Positions 26,796 to 35,555 of a stretch of DNA of 64,000 bases are shown here, piece by piece (position 1 is the first letter of the stretch; each line of letters starts with the position of its first letter). The DNA lies in contig NZ_CANMMT010000005.1 in NCBI RefSeq assembly GCF_947499065.1, forward strand, positions 124,001 through 188,000, written 5' to 3'. The translations under genes and the position numbers were made by a program. Below the pieces are notes generated by a model, which saw only the letters and a list, made by a program, of their open reading frames with translations, had not been told where the DNA came from and made no database searches. Origin of the DNA: an uncultured Tenacibaculum sp. GTDB lineage: Bacteria > Bacteroidota > Bacteroidia > Flavobacteriales > Flavobacteriaceae.

Positions 26796-29126
26796 ATGAA
26801 TAACAACGATAAAATAACTCAATTTGGAGAATGGCTTATCAAGCGCAGATGGTTTATCCTTTTAGGCTCCATTTTTATTACAGTATTATTAGGCTGGGGA
26901 GGAGAAAACCTAAGGTTTAATAACGATTACCATGTGTATTTTGATAGTGACGATCCGCAAATAATGGCTTTTGATGCTATAGAAGAGAAGTATGTAAAAA
27001 ACGATAATGTACTTATTGCTGTACAACCAGAAGATGGTAAGGTATTTACCAAAGAAACCCTAGCAGCTATTCAAGAGTTAGAAAAGAGAGCTTGGCAAAC
27101 GCCTTGGTCGTCTAGAGTAGACGCATTATCAAATTTTCAACATACCAGAGCAGAAGGCGACGATATGTATGTAGAAAATTTATATACGGATGTTGAAGCA
27201 CTATCTAATCAAGATTTAGAAGCAATTAAAAACATTGCTTTGCATGAACCTTTGTTACTAAATAGGTCTATTAATAAAGAAGCCTCTATAACTTCAGTAA
27301 ATATTACGGTTCAAATACCAGCAGATAAAGACGATGGAGCTTTACAAGTAGCCAATAATGTTAGAGAAATGGTAAAGAAATGGGAAAAGGATTACCCAGG
27401 GCATAAAACTTACCTTTCTGGAGTGGTGATGATGAATACTGCATTTGCAGAGAGTTCAATGAACGATATGAGTACTTTAATTCCTATCATGTTCTTAATT
27501 ATCATTATAGCGGTGGTGATAACTACAAGAAGTGTAAGTGGAATGATTTCAGCCTTTTTTGTATTAATCTTTTCTATCATGGCAGCTATGGGGTTGGCTG
27601 GTTGGATAGGGATTGAACTTACAGGACCTTCATCATCGGCACCTACGATGATAATGACATTAGCTATTGCCGATAGTATACATGTATTAGTTACTATTAT
27701 TCAACAAATGCGTAACGGATTATCTAAACGCGAGGCAATAAAAAAGAGTGTTTCTTTAAACTTTAAACCAGTATTACTTACCAGTATTACAACCATTTTA
27801 GGATTCTTAACCTTAAATTTTTCTGAAGGATCACCTTATAAAGACTTAGGAAATATCACAGCAATGGGAGTCTTTTTTGCGCTGTTGTTTTCTTTATTCT
27901 TATTACCAGCATTGATAGCCATACTACCAATGAAAGTAAAACCAATTAATGATGAAAAGAAAGGAAAAGGATGGTTCGATAAGTTTGGAAATGTAGTCAT
28001 AAACAAGCATAAATCAATATTGGTTGGTTCAATGGTAGTAATCTTAGGATTAGGTTTTATTTCTGTAAAAAATGAATTGAATAATGAGTTTGTAAAGTTT
28101 TTTGATGAGTCGGTTGACTTTAGAACGGATACGGATTATATAAGTAAAAACTTAACAGGTATTTATAATATAGATTTCTCTTTAGGAGCTGGAGAAGAAG
28201 ACGGAATAACAACCCCTAGTTATTTAAAAGTAGTTGATGAGTTTAAAGAATGGCTTTTAAGCCAAGAAGAAGTAGTACATGTCAATTCTTTTTCAGAAGT
28301 ATTTAAAAAGGTAAACAAGTCAATGCATGGAGATGATGCCAGTTATTATAAAATTCCAGATGCAAAGGATGAAGCCTCGCAATACTTATTACTTTATGAA
28401 ATGTCGTTACCATTTGGTTTGGATTTAAACAATCAAATTAATGTAGATAAATCGGAAACAAGGTTTACAGCAACGCTTAAAAACATTTCATCTAACGATT
28501 TATTAGCTTTTAATGAAAAAGCAGAACAATGGTTAAAAGACAATGCACCTAAAGAGATGTTTACTCCAGGAGTAAGTCCGTCAATTATCTTTTCGAGAAT
28601 CGCAAAGAGCAACCTAAACAATATGATGGTGAGTGGAATTGGAGCATTATTTCTAATTTCTATTTTACTAATGTTTGTGTTAAAGAGTTTCCGCTATGGA
28701 GCCATTAGTATCATACCTAACATAGCACCAATTACAATGGCCTTTGGTTTCTGGTATATTTTCAATGGAGAAATCAATATGGGAATGGCGGCTACCTTAG
28801 GAATGACTTTAGGAATTGTGGTAGATGATGCAATTCACTTCCTTTCAAAATACATTAGCGCACGTAGAGAGATGGGGAAATCGCCAGAAGAAGCAATTCA
28901 GTATGCCTTTTCTTCAGTAGCGCGAGCTATTGTAATTACAACGATCATCTTGGTAGCAGGTTTCTCAGTATTAATGCAATCATCATTTGGTCTGAATTCT
29001 GACATGGCTGTCTTATCAGTTATTACCATTATAGCAGCATTAGTTTTAGATTTAATTCTATTACCTGCATTACTATTGTTACTAGACAAACCAACACTTT
29101 TAGACGTTTCAACAACAAAAAAATAA
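26796..29126 (+). CDS. RND-family (MMPL-type) permease
   Basis: 776-residue inner-membrane transporter with 12 predicted helices in two repeats and two large periplasmic loops (~45-220, ~415-620). Each repeat has the GxxxD-type proton-relay stretch (TLAIADSIHVLVTIIQQM; GIVVDDAIHFLSKYISARREMG). MMPL-type RND proteins move lipids or hydrophobic compounds. Together with the LolA-like and outer-membrane proteins downstream it could form a lipid-export route across the envelope. Cargo is inferred only. Confidence 0.86.
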   Translation: MNNNDKITQFGEWLIKRRWFILLGSIFITVLLGWGGENLRFNNDYHVYFDSDDPQIMAFDAIEEKYVKNDNVLIAVQPEDGKVFTKETLAAIQELEKRAWQTPWSSRVDALSNFQHTRAEGDDMYVENLYTDVEALSNQDLEAIKNIALHEPLLLNRSINKEASITSVNITVQIPADKDDGALQVANNVREMVKKWEKDYPGHKTYLSGVVMMNTAFAESSMNDMSTLIPIMFLIIIIAVVITTRSVSGMISAFFVLIFSIMAAMGLAGWIGIELTGPSSSAPTMIMTLAIADSIHVLVTIIQQMRNGLSKREAIKKSVSLNFKPVLLTSITTILGFLTLNFSEGSPYKDLGNITAMGVFFALLFSLFLLPALIAILPMKVKPINDEKKGKGWFDKFGNVVINKHKSILVGSMVVILGLGFISVKNELNNEFVKFFDESVDFRTDTDYISKNLTGIYNIDFSLGAGEEDGITTPSYLKVVDEFKEWLLSQEEVVHVNSFSEVFKKVNKSMHGDDASYYKIPDAKDEASQYLLLYEMSLPFGLDLNNQINVDKSETRFTATLKNISSNDLLAFNEKAEQWLKDNAPKEMFTPGVSPSIIFSRIAKSNLNNMMVSGIGALFLISILLMFVLKSFRYGAISIIPNIAPITMAFGFWYIFNGEINMGMAATLGMTLGIVVDDAIHFLSKYISARREMGKSPEEAIQYAFSSVARAIVITTIILVAGFSVLMQSSFGLNSDMAVLSVITIIAALVLDLILLPALLLLLDKPTLLDVSTTKK

Positions 29127-29144
29127 TAATTAAAAAATAATAAA

Positions 29145-29924
29145 ATGAAATCAATTATAAACATAACAACTATAGGATTGTTGTTGTTATCAGCAGCTAC
29201 CTTTGGACAAACTAATAAAGGATTAGACATTGCTAAGTCAGCAAAAAAAGCAAGTTCAGGTTGGCAAACAGCATCGCAAACAATGACGATGACGTTAACC
29301 AATAGAAATGGACAAAAAACGGTGCGTAAGATGCACGGTTATAATATGGAAGTAGCAAATGATGGAGATAAATCCATGACTATTTTCGATACACCAAGAG
29401 ATGTAAAAGGTACAGTAAGTATGACGTTTACGCACAGGATGAAGGACGACGATCAATGGTTGTATTTACCAGCCATTCGTAGAGTAAAGAGAATTTCTTC
29501 ATCCACTAAATCAGGTCCATTTTTAGGAAGTGAGTTTGCTTTTGAAGACATAGGATCGGAAGAGGTAGAAAAATATACGTATAAATACATTGGAGAAGAA
29601 GAGGTTAATGGGAATATGTGTTTTAAAATAGAACGTTATCCTGTTTCAAAAAGCTCAGGGTATAAACGAAACATAGTGTGGTATAATAAAGAAAACTACC
29701 GACCACAAAAAATAGAATTTTACGACAGAAAAGATACGCTTTTAAAAACATTAACACATGCTGATTATAAAAAGTATTTAAACAAGTATTGGCGTGCGGG
29801 AAAGTTAAATATGGTAAATCACCAAAATGGAAAACAAACCTTATTAGAGTTTTCAAACTTAAAGTTTGGAGTTGACATTGATGAAAATGACTTTTCTCAA
29901 AATGCATTAAAGCGCGCTAAGTAA
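29145..29924 (+). CDS. LolA-like outer-membrane lipoprotein-sorting protein
   Basis: A signal peptide (~1-22, ...LLSAATFGQ) precedes an open beta-barrel LolA/LppX-like fold. It contains TMTMTLTNRNGQKTVRKMHGYN, FDTPRDVKGTVSMTFTHRMKDDDQWLYLPAIRRVKRISSSTKSGPFLGSEFAFEDIG (~80-135), and YKYIGEEEVNGNMCFKIERYP. The last motif set is typical of the family paired with MMPL permeases. It probably carries a lipid or lipoprotein across the periplasm. Its stop codon overlaps the next start (TAATG). Confidence 0.85.
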   Translation: MKSIINITTIGLLLLSAATFGQTNKGLDIAKSAKKASSGWQTASQTMTMTLTNRNGQKTVRKMHGYNMEVANDGDKSMTIFDTPRDVKGTVSMTFTHRMKDDDQWLYLPAIRRVKRISSSTKSGPFLGSEFAFEDIGSEEVEKYTYKYIGEEEVNGNMCFKIERYPVSKSSGYKRNIVWYNKENYRPQKIEFYDRKDTLLKTLTHADYKKYLNKYWRAGKLNMVNHQNGKQTLLEFSNLKFGVDIDENDFSQNALKRAK

Positions 29925-31153
29925 TGAAAGCAAAAATTAGTACATACTTATTATTTCTAAGCATCTTTTTAGGATGGCAAGAAGGGTATGCACAAGATAG
30001 TACTCAAAATCCTTCCATAAGTTATGATTTCTCTGGAAGGATTGGCTTAACAGGACGTTATTTTCCTAAAAAAGCCTTGTATGCAGGACAGCATAAAACG
30101 TATTTATCAGCCTACTACAGACCAGAGTTTAGTATGCAATGGGGAAAAAAGACCGAGAATACTTTAAAGTTCGAAGGCTTTTTAAGAATAGATCAGCATG
30201 ATGCAGAGAGTACGCATTATGATATTAGAGAGCTGTATTGGCAAACCATTATTAAAGATTGGGAACTGTCAGTAGGTTTAAAGAAAATATTCTGGGGAGT
30301 TACGGAAGCAAATCATTTGGTAGATATAATCAACCAGTCAGACGGATTGGAAGGAGTTGATATTGAAGAAAAGTTAGGGCAGCCAATGATTCATTTATCA
30401 AAGTACTTTAATTGGGGAACGCTAGATATTTTTGGAATGACCTATCATAGACCGTTGTTATATCCAGGAGCAGAGGGTCGTCCACGCCCAGGAGGAGTCT
30501 TAGATTATTCAAAGGTAACATATGAAAGTAGTCATAAAAGATACCAACCAGAGTTGGCAGTACGTTGGTCGCATTCTTTCAACTTAGGCAATGTAGGTTT
30601 TGATATTGGTTTGTCGCACTTTTATGGAACTTCCAGAGCACCTTTGTTTAGAAATACAGGAAACTTTTTGCCAGAAATTTTCTACGAACGAATTAATCAA
30701 ACAGGGTTGGAGCTTCAAGCTGCAACGGGACCAGTTTTATGGAAATTAGAAGCGATACGACGCGTAAGCAAGCGTAAAACAATTACAGCTTTTGTTGTGG
30801 GACAAGAATATACGATTAGTAATATTTTTAATACAGGTGCCGATTTAGGTTTTCTAACAGAATACAACTTTGACGATAGAGGAGATGAACTAATTACTGG
30901 TTTTGATAACGATATATATACAGGTATTCGTATTACAGGAAACGATACCAATGCTACAGAGTTTTTAGGAGGTTATACCTATGATTTGAGTAGTAAAACG
31001 CAAAATTATTTTATAAAATTTAATAGAAGATTGAGTGATACTTGGAAAGTAAATATACAGGCTACAGGTTTTCCAAAAGTATCAACGAATGAGTTTTTAT
31101 ATCAGTTACGTAACGACGGCTTTATAAAGGCTTCCTTAATTTATTATTTCTAA
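29924..31153 (+). CDS. Outer-membrane beta-barrel protein
   Basis: A signal peptide (~1-23, ...QEGYAQ) is followed by ~385 residues of alternating hydrophobic strands ending in an aromatic terminal residue (SLIYYF), the classic outer-membrane barrel C-terminus. Segments such as ELYWQTIIKDWELSVGLKKIFWGVTEANHLVDIINQSDGLEGVD resemble DUF1302-like barrels that accompany RND/LolA-like gene pairs. It is translationally coupled to the LolA-like gene and likely receives its cargo. Last gene of the operon. Confidence 0.75.
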   Translation: MKAKISTYLLFLSIFLGWQEGYAQDSTQNPSISYDFSGRIGLTGRYFPKKALYAGQHKTYLSAYYRPEFSMQWGKKTENTLKFEGFLRIDQHDAESTHYDIRELYWQTIIKDWELSVGLKKIFWGVTEANHLVDIINQSDGLEGVDIEEKLGQPMIHLSKYFNWGTLDIFGMTYHRPLLYPGAEGRPRPGGVLDYSKVTYESSHKRYQPELAVRWSHSFNLGNVGFDIGLSHFYGTSRAPLFRNTGNFLPEIFYERINQTGLELQAATGPVLWKLEAIRRVSKRKTITAFVVGQEYTISNIFNTGADLGFLTEYNFDDRGDELITGFDNDIYTGIRITGNDTNATEFLGGYTYDLSSKTQNYFIKFNRRLSDTWKVNIQATGFPKVSTNEFLYQLRNDGFIKASLIYYF

Positions 31154-31435
31154 AGATTAAGTGTGTTTATAATATTGCTAAGAAAAGATTAAGATTGATT
31201 GTATTAAAATTGTGTTTTGGGAGGTGGGATAGAATAAATTCATACCTAGGATAAGATTGTAATTATTATAAAAGGTTTTAAATTCACTTTTATTCTTTGA
31301 ACACCTCCTGAAACTAAATTTATAGAATAAAAAACTCAATAGAATTACTTCTGTTTATTAAGAATACTTAATAAAAAAAGATACTTTTGATAGTATCTTT
31401 TTCTTTATAAACTTTAAGAATGAAGTGAGGTATGA
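31154..31435. other. 282-nt convergent intergenic region with an imperfect inverted repeat
   Basis: GGAGGTG (31220-31226) and CACCTCC (31302-31308) are inverted. Next to them lie a second pair, AGAATAAA and TTTATTCT, giving a long interrupted hairpin of ~89 nt. No coding potential is seen. A simpler terminator lies at 31375. Confidence 0.5.
31375..31406. terminator. Bidirectional rho-independent terminator
   Basis: AAAAAGATACT pairs with AGTATCTTTTT around a 6-nt loop. T-runs occur on both strands. It lies between the convergent outer-membrane protein and Lnt-like genes. Confidence 0.8.
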
Positions 31436-32908
31436 TTATTTTCTTTTTTTAAGAAAGATAATAACGATAATTAATAAGAATAGACATAGTAGTATAAATG
31501 TATCTCCAATAATAGAGTATATAGTTGTAGTTCCCTTAGTTGGGAGCTGTGTTATTAATATTTTATTTTCATCAGTAAAATGATCCATTTCACTCAAAAC
31601 CTTTCCTGTATAGTCTGTTCCAATTGATAACCCCAAACTAGTTTGTCTAACTAAATTAAATCCTTGTTCAATAGCTCTAAATTTTGCCATGTCGGTGTGA
31701 ATTGGGTCAATTTCCTTATAATCATTACTTGGAGCTAAAAGAATATCAGAGCCTTTAGCTTGTTTTAAATAATTAGGAAAGTCTAAATCAAAACAAATAG
31801 CCGCAGCAATAGTACCATATTTAGTTTTAATTTTAGGAATGCCTACAACTTTGTTATTACTTATACTAGCTTCAGCTCCTGGTACAGAAATTCCTTTCCA
31901 GTAATCAATTGCTTTTTTACCATTTGGAGTAAATAATACAAATTTGTTTTCAAGGAACTTACTGTTTTTAGGATTTATAACTGCTAATCCTAATCCTAAA
32001 TAAATCTTTTGTTCGATAGCTACTTGACTGGCTTTTTCATAAAATGCTATTTCGTTTTCTTTTAATATAGTAGCATTACCTTCTGCCCAGAAAATTATTT
32101 TTGCACCAGCTTTAGCTTCGGTAATACTTTTATCAAATAAATACTGATTTAGTTTCGTTATTCCTTTTTTAGCCTCAATAGTAGCTTTTTGAGTTGTTTC
32201 ATCGTTTTGTATTCTTTGTAAATCAATATTAGGCCTTAAACTATCTAAAACAGATATAGAAGCAATTCGGACTGTAGTAGAAATAGCCTTTTGAAATTGT
32301 AAACGATACCCACCATATATCAATGTAGTTCCTAAAACCACTATATAAATAAGGGTTCCTTTTTGAATGTTTTTCCAAGTAGCTTTGTGTTCATATATCC
32401 AGTTACTTACAGTTGCAAACCAAGTAATCAAAAAAGTGATGTACCCCATTCCAAAAACAGAAATAGACTGGAGTAAAATACTTTGCGTTTTTTGCGTATA
32501 GGCTATGTGCCACCATGAACCAAATGGGTCAAATAAATGATAACCATACTCTATTAAAACAGCTGATGTTGGGAAAATGAGTGTTGTTAAAAAAGAGTCT
32601 CTATGTTTTGAAAAAAAAGAATCAATAAAATAGGGCAGAGAGGCAAATAAACTAAAAATTATAGTAATAATTATTGATACACTAACAGGTAAAAAAGGAG
32701 CTACATCTGTTCCAATATAATAACCAATACTTATGATTATAAAGGCGAATAAAAAGCCTTGTCCTTTCTTTAGGTTTCTAACAGCAAAAAGAAGTGTTGA
32801 GGTAAAAAGCCAAATAGCAAAAAAGATAACATATTGTCCGTTTGAAAATATTGATAAGATTAATAGAACTAAAACGAATAGAACTTTTTTAAAGATGTTG
32901 TTTTTCAT
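31436..32908 (-). CDS. Apolipoprotein N-acyltransferase-like C-N hydrolase
   Basis: The N-terminal half has about seven membrane helices and the C-terminal half a nitrilase-type domain. The catalytic triad is visible: Glu in IIFWAEGNATI, Lys in DYWKGISVPGAEA, Cys in GTIAAAICFDLDF. The architecture matches Lnt, which N-acylates mature lipoproteins. At ~490 aa with a divergent sequence this could be a second, non-housekeeping Lnt-like enzyme; whether a canonical lnt exists elsewhere in the genome is not visible. Start taken at MKNNIF (32908); an ATG 27 nt upstream would add nine poorly fitting residues. A Crp-type regulator gene lies directly upstream in the same direction. Confidence 0.75.
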   Translation of the reverse strand: MKNNIFKKVLFVLVLLILSIFSNGQYVIFFAIWLFTSTLLFAVRNLKKGQGFLFAFIIISIGYYIGTDVAPFLPVSVSIIITIIFSLFASLPYFIDSFFSKHRDSFLTTLIFPTSAVLIEYGYHLFDPFGSWWHIAYTQKTQSILLQSISVFGMGYITFLITWFATVSNWIYEHKATWKNIQKGTLIYIVVLGTTLIYGGYRLQFQKAISTTVRIASISVLDSLRPNIDLQRIQNDETTQKATIEAKKGITKLNQYLFDKSITEAKAGAKIIFWAEGNATILKENEIAFYEKASQVAIEQKIYLGLGLAVINPKNSKFLENKFVLFTPNGKKAIDYWKGISVPGAEASISNNKVVGIPKIKTKYGTIAAAICFDLDFPNYLKQAKGSDILLAPSNDYKEIDPIHTDMAKFRAIEQGFNLVRQTSLGLSIGTDYTGKVLSEMDHFTDENKILITQLPTKGTTTIYSIIGDTFILLCLFLLIIVIIFLKKRK

Positions 32909-32983
32909 TTTTACAGAATTTATTTTGAATACCACAAAGTTCTGTTATAAATAGACTGCGTACCTGACACATATGTGACAAAA

Positions 32984-33574
32984 TTATCTTTTAGCAAGTT
33001 TACTTCGAATTCTACTTAACGATTGTCGTTCAATACCTAAAAAAGAAGCCAAATGTGATAAACTAATTCGGTTTAATAGTTTTTTATTATTGGCTACAAA
33101 GTTTAAATAACGTTCTTCAGCGGTTTCGAATAGAAAACCTTCAATGCGATCAGTTTCTCTGGTTAATACATATTCGGCAACTAATCTACCATACATTTCA
33201 CTATCTTTAAAATTGTCGTATGCTTCCTGAAGTTTAGTATAAGGCATGGAAATAATAATAGTAGGTTCTATACATTCTAAATAATATTTAGAAGGAGTTT
33301 GTTTTATAAAAGAAGGATAATCGGTAGCGTATTGTAATTCAGAAGAAAAACCAACACTAATTTTATTTCCTTTTTCGTTGATATAGTATTTTCTTACTAA
33401 GCCTTGACATACATATGCTATATCTTTTTGTATTTCTCCACTTTGATATAGTAACTCTTTTTTAGAATATTTTTTTAAGCTAAGTATAGATCGTGTAAAG
33501 TTTTTAGCTTCAGTACCCATGGTTGGAAATTGCTCCATGAATATATCAAAATAGTTTGGTAGTTCTTTCTCCAT
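32984..33574 (-). CDS. Crp/Fnr family transcriptional regulator
   Basis: The cupin domain (SLKKYSKKELLYQSGEIQKDIAYVCQGLVRKYYIN...) is followed by a helix-turn-helix (SLSHLASFLGIERQSLSRIRSKL, ~170-192). It resembles the regulator at 18492 in design but is a distinct paralogue. The gene lies 75 nt upstream of the Lnt-like gene in the same direction and could control it. Confidence 0.83.
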   Translation of the reverse strand: MEKELPNYFDIFMEQFPTMGTEAKNFTRSILSLKKYSKKELLYQSGEIQKDIAYVCQGLVRKYYINEKGNKISVGFSSELQYATDYPSFIKQTPSKYYLECIEPTIIISMPYTKLQEAYDNFKDSEMYGRLVAEYVLTRETDRIEGFLFETAEERYLNFVANNKKLLNRISLSHLASFLGIERQSLSRIRSKLAKR

Positions 33575-33610
33575 TTTTCAATTACTACAATTTATTAGAA
33601 GCCAAGATAT

Positions 33611-33648
33611 AAAAAAGATACCTTTCTAATTGATAGAAAAGTATCTTT
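33611..33648 (-). terminator. Rho-independent terminator after the small lipoprotein operon
   Basis: AAAGATAC pairs with GTATCTTT, with an inner TTTCTA/TAGAAA stem. On the minus strand it is followed by TTTTTT. It ends the 34497-33679 transcript. Confidence 0.75.
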
Positions 33649-33678
33649 AATATGTTCTAAAGTATTGCTAATAAGTTT

Positions 33679-33939
33679 TTATAGGAATATCGATTTCGCT
33701 TTTAAAATAATATCGGTTCCTAGATTCCAAATTTTAGCAAACTTTTGGTTGTTTTCGCTAGCTTCTCCAATAATAGTACTTAGTTCCGCTAGTTGTTCGT
33801 TGGTAATAAAAGTTTCGTCAGAAAGCCCAAGGTGGGTAGGAAGTCCTAAGTTAAAAGGATTACTTTCCGCTGCTTGCACTTCTTTTTGAGCTTGTAATAA
33901 ATCTTTTAAAGCTTTGACATATTTTTCTTGAGGTGTCAT
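33679..33939 (-). CDS. Small hypothetical protein
   Basis: 86-aa protein, mostly helical and soluble, beginning TPQEKYVKALKDLLQAQKEVQAAESNPFNLGLPTHLG. No signal or membrane segment and no recognised domain. It starts 3 nt after the end of the lipoprotein gene, so the pair is co-transcribed, and it probably works with that lipoprotein. Confidence 0.65.
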   Translation of the reverse strand: MTPQEKYVKALKDLLQAQKEVQAAESNPFNLGLPTHLGLSDETFITNEQLAELSTIIGEASENNQKFAKIWNLGTDIILKAKSIFL

Positions 33940-33942
33940 AAT

Positions 33943-34497
33943 CTATTTTTTTACGCGGTTGAGAAGCTCTTGTGTTTGTTCGTTTATAAAATCGCTAGGA
34001 AAGGGAACGTTTTGTCCAACCAATTCTAAATAGAAAGCTCTTTGAGAAGCATTTAAATCTGTTAGCGATCGGGTCATTTCTAAATTAATAGCATTCAGCT
34101 TTATCAGTTTGTTCCAATTGTCGCTGTCGGCATAGCCTTTGATTAATTCTTGTTTTATTTTACCAGCCATTTCCATGGCCTCGTTAAATTGCTGATTGAT
34201 TTTAGCAAAGGAGTCTTTTTTTAGCACAGTAATATTGCCTTTTCCAGAAGGATCATTTACTTGTAAAGTGATTTTTTTAATTTCCAATTCTTTTATAAAA
34301 AGCAATCTATTGCGACGTTCGTTGTACCAGTTTTCGGTCAATTCAACAACTGTTTGTTGATGTCGCTTTTTTAAGAGCTGAATTCCTTCTTTTTCTTTCT
34401 GCATTGCCATGGCAAACTCTGGGGGTATAGAAGAACAACTACCCAATAATGCAAAGAGTATGCTAAATGATACTAGTTTGATACTTCTTGTTTTCAT
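33943..34497 (-). CDS. Lipoprotein, unknown function
   Basis: Signal with lipobox (MKTRSIKLVSFSILFALLGSCSS) and a mature part of ~160 residues, mostly long helices (AMAMQKEKEGIQLLKKRHQQTVVELTENWYNERRNRLLFIKELEIKKI). Coiled-coil character is evident at ~30-70. No family recognised. The upstream region carries an element shared with the lipoprotein gene at 44669. First gene of a two-gene operon. Confidence 0.7.
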   Translation of the reverse strand: MKTRSIKLVSFSILFALLGSCSSIPPEFAMAMQKEKEGIQLLKKRHQQTVVELTENWYNERRNRLLFIKELEIKKITLQVNDPSGKGNITVLKKDSFAKINQQFNEAMEMAGKIKQELIKGYADSDNWNKLIKLNAINLEMTRSLTDLNASQRAFYLELVGQNVPFPSDFINEQTQELLNRVKK

Positions 34498-34797
34498 GAT
34501 GTGTGTTAGTTTAGATAATAAATAGTATTCTTAACTAAGGGGAAACAAACCTACCATTTTATAAAAAAGGTTTTTTGAGAAAACCCGTACTTAAAGTAAG
34601 GTTTTACCTTATTTTTTTTAATATGGAAAGTTGATAAAATACCCTTTTTCACAAAAAAACTCTAAAAATAGTTGTTAAACTATTTTGTTTACGAAGCCTA
34701 TCTATAGTTAATATTAATTAAAGAAATAGATAAATAATTGATTTTGTAACATAATAAGTTGTAAAAGCATTTATAAGTATTCTTATTTTGGGATTAC
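34498..34797. other. 300-nt AT-rich region between lipoprotein and R-M-linked genes
   Basis: No ORF of note. The half nearest the lipoprotein gene holds the shared regulatory element at 34580-34610. The rest is very AT-rich, and no terminator was seen for the leftward gene ending at 34798. Confidence 0.5.
34580..34610 (-). promoter_or_regulatory. Shared upstream element, copy 1
   Basis: AAAACCCGTAC, then TTAAAGTAAGG, then TTTTACCTT on the plus strand, followed by a T-rich run. It is nearly identical to 44768-44799. It lies 83 nt before the lipoprotein start (34497). It contains the partly palindromic GTAAGGTTTTAC. Candidate operator or promoter element. Confidence 0.55.
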
Positions 34798-35322
34798 TTA
34801 ATTATAAAAAATAGGAGGCTTTTTTATATTTAATAAGGAAGGAATTCCTCCTCCGTGATTATTTGTCCTATTCAAAACAGATTCAATACTAATTATGTTT
34901 GGAAAGATTTTAGAATAAACTCCTTCAAAAAATCTTTGAAAAGTTAATTTACGACCTTTAAAGCGAGGTTGAGGATAGTTAATTTCTTCTTGTAAGGTTA
35001 TCCAATAAATCAAATTTATAAAATCTTGATTAAAGATAGTCGTTTTTGCTTTCAATCCATTTGAATAAATATCTTCCAAGAAATTAACAATATTATTATA
35101 ATTTGCAGAAGTTGTTTTATCATAAAATTCTTGAACTAAATCAGTATGTTTTGGAGCGTTACCGTTTAATGTTAATTTATAATCACCATAATTTTTAAAT
35201 CCAGGATAATTAATTTTTAATTTACCATAAATAAACGAAGATGTTTCTCCTACATCTAATTTCGTTGTTAAATCTTTCATGTAAGTTACTCCATCACTAT
35301 AATTCATTTTCTTATGTTTCAA
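34798..35322 (-). CDS. Hypothetical protein beside the R-M system
   Basis: 174-aa soluble protein that I do not recognise. Notable stretches are LKINYPGFKNYGDYKLTLNGNAPKHTDLVQEFYD (~31-64) and the basic RFKGRKLTFQRFFEGVYSKIFP (~128-149). No signal peptide. It lies 233 nt downstream of the restriction nuclease gene in the same direction. Its low GC and position suggest it belongs to the mobile defence island, but no sequence motif of a nuclease or methylase was found. Start could also be the internal Met at 35307 (MNYSDGV). Confidence 0.6.
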   Translation of the reverse strand: MKHKKMNYSDGVTYMKDLTTKLDVGETSSFIYGKLKINYPGFKNYGDYKLTLNGNAPKHTDLVQEFYDKTTSANYNNIVNFLEDIYSNGLKAKTTIFNQDFINLIYWITLQEEINYPQPRFKGRKLTFQRFFEGVYSKIFPNIISIESVLNRTNNHGGGIPSLLNIKKPPIFYN

Positions 35323-35555
35323 ATATTTATTAAATTTAAGAATATTTGAAAATAAAAACTAAACCTAGTTTAGTAAACAAACTTTACTGTAAATAAGAAA
35401 GATATTTATTGTTAAGTTCTTTTTACATAGTTGTTTGGTAGTCTTAAAATTTGTTTTTTAAATATATGGAGGTTTTCTGCTTTATAATTAGTTAATTATA
35501 TGTAACACCTGTTTTTTAGATTGATATAGAATAAATGTCTTTTGAGTTTTGCCAA

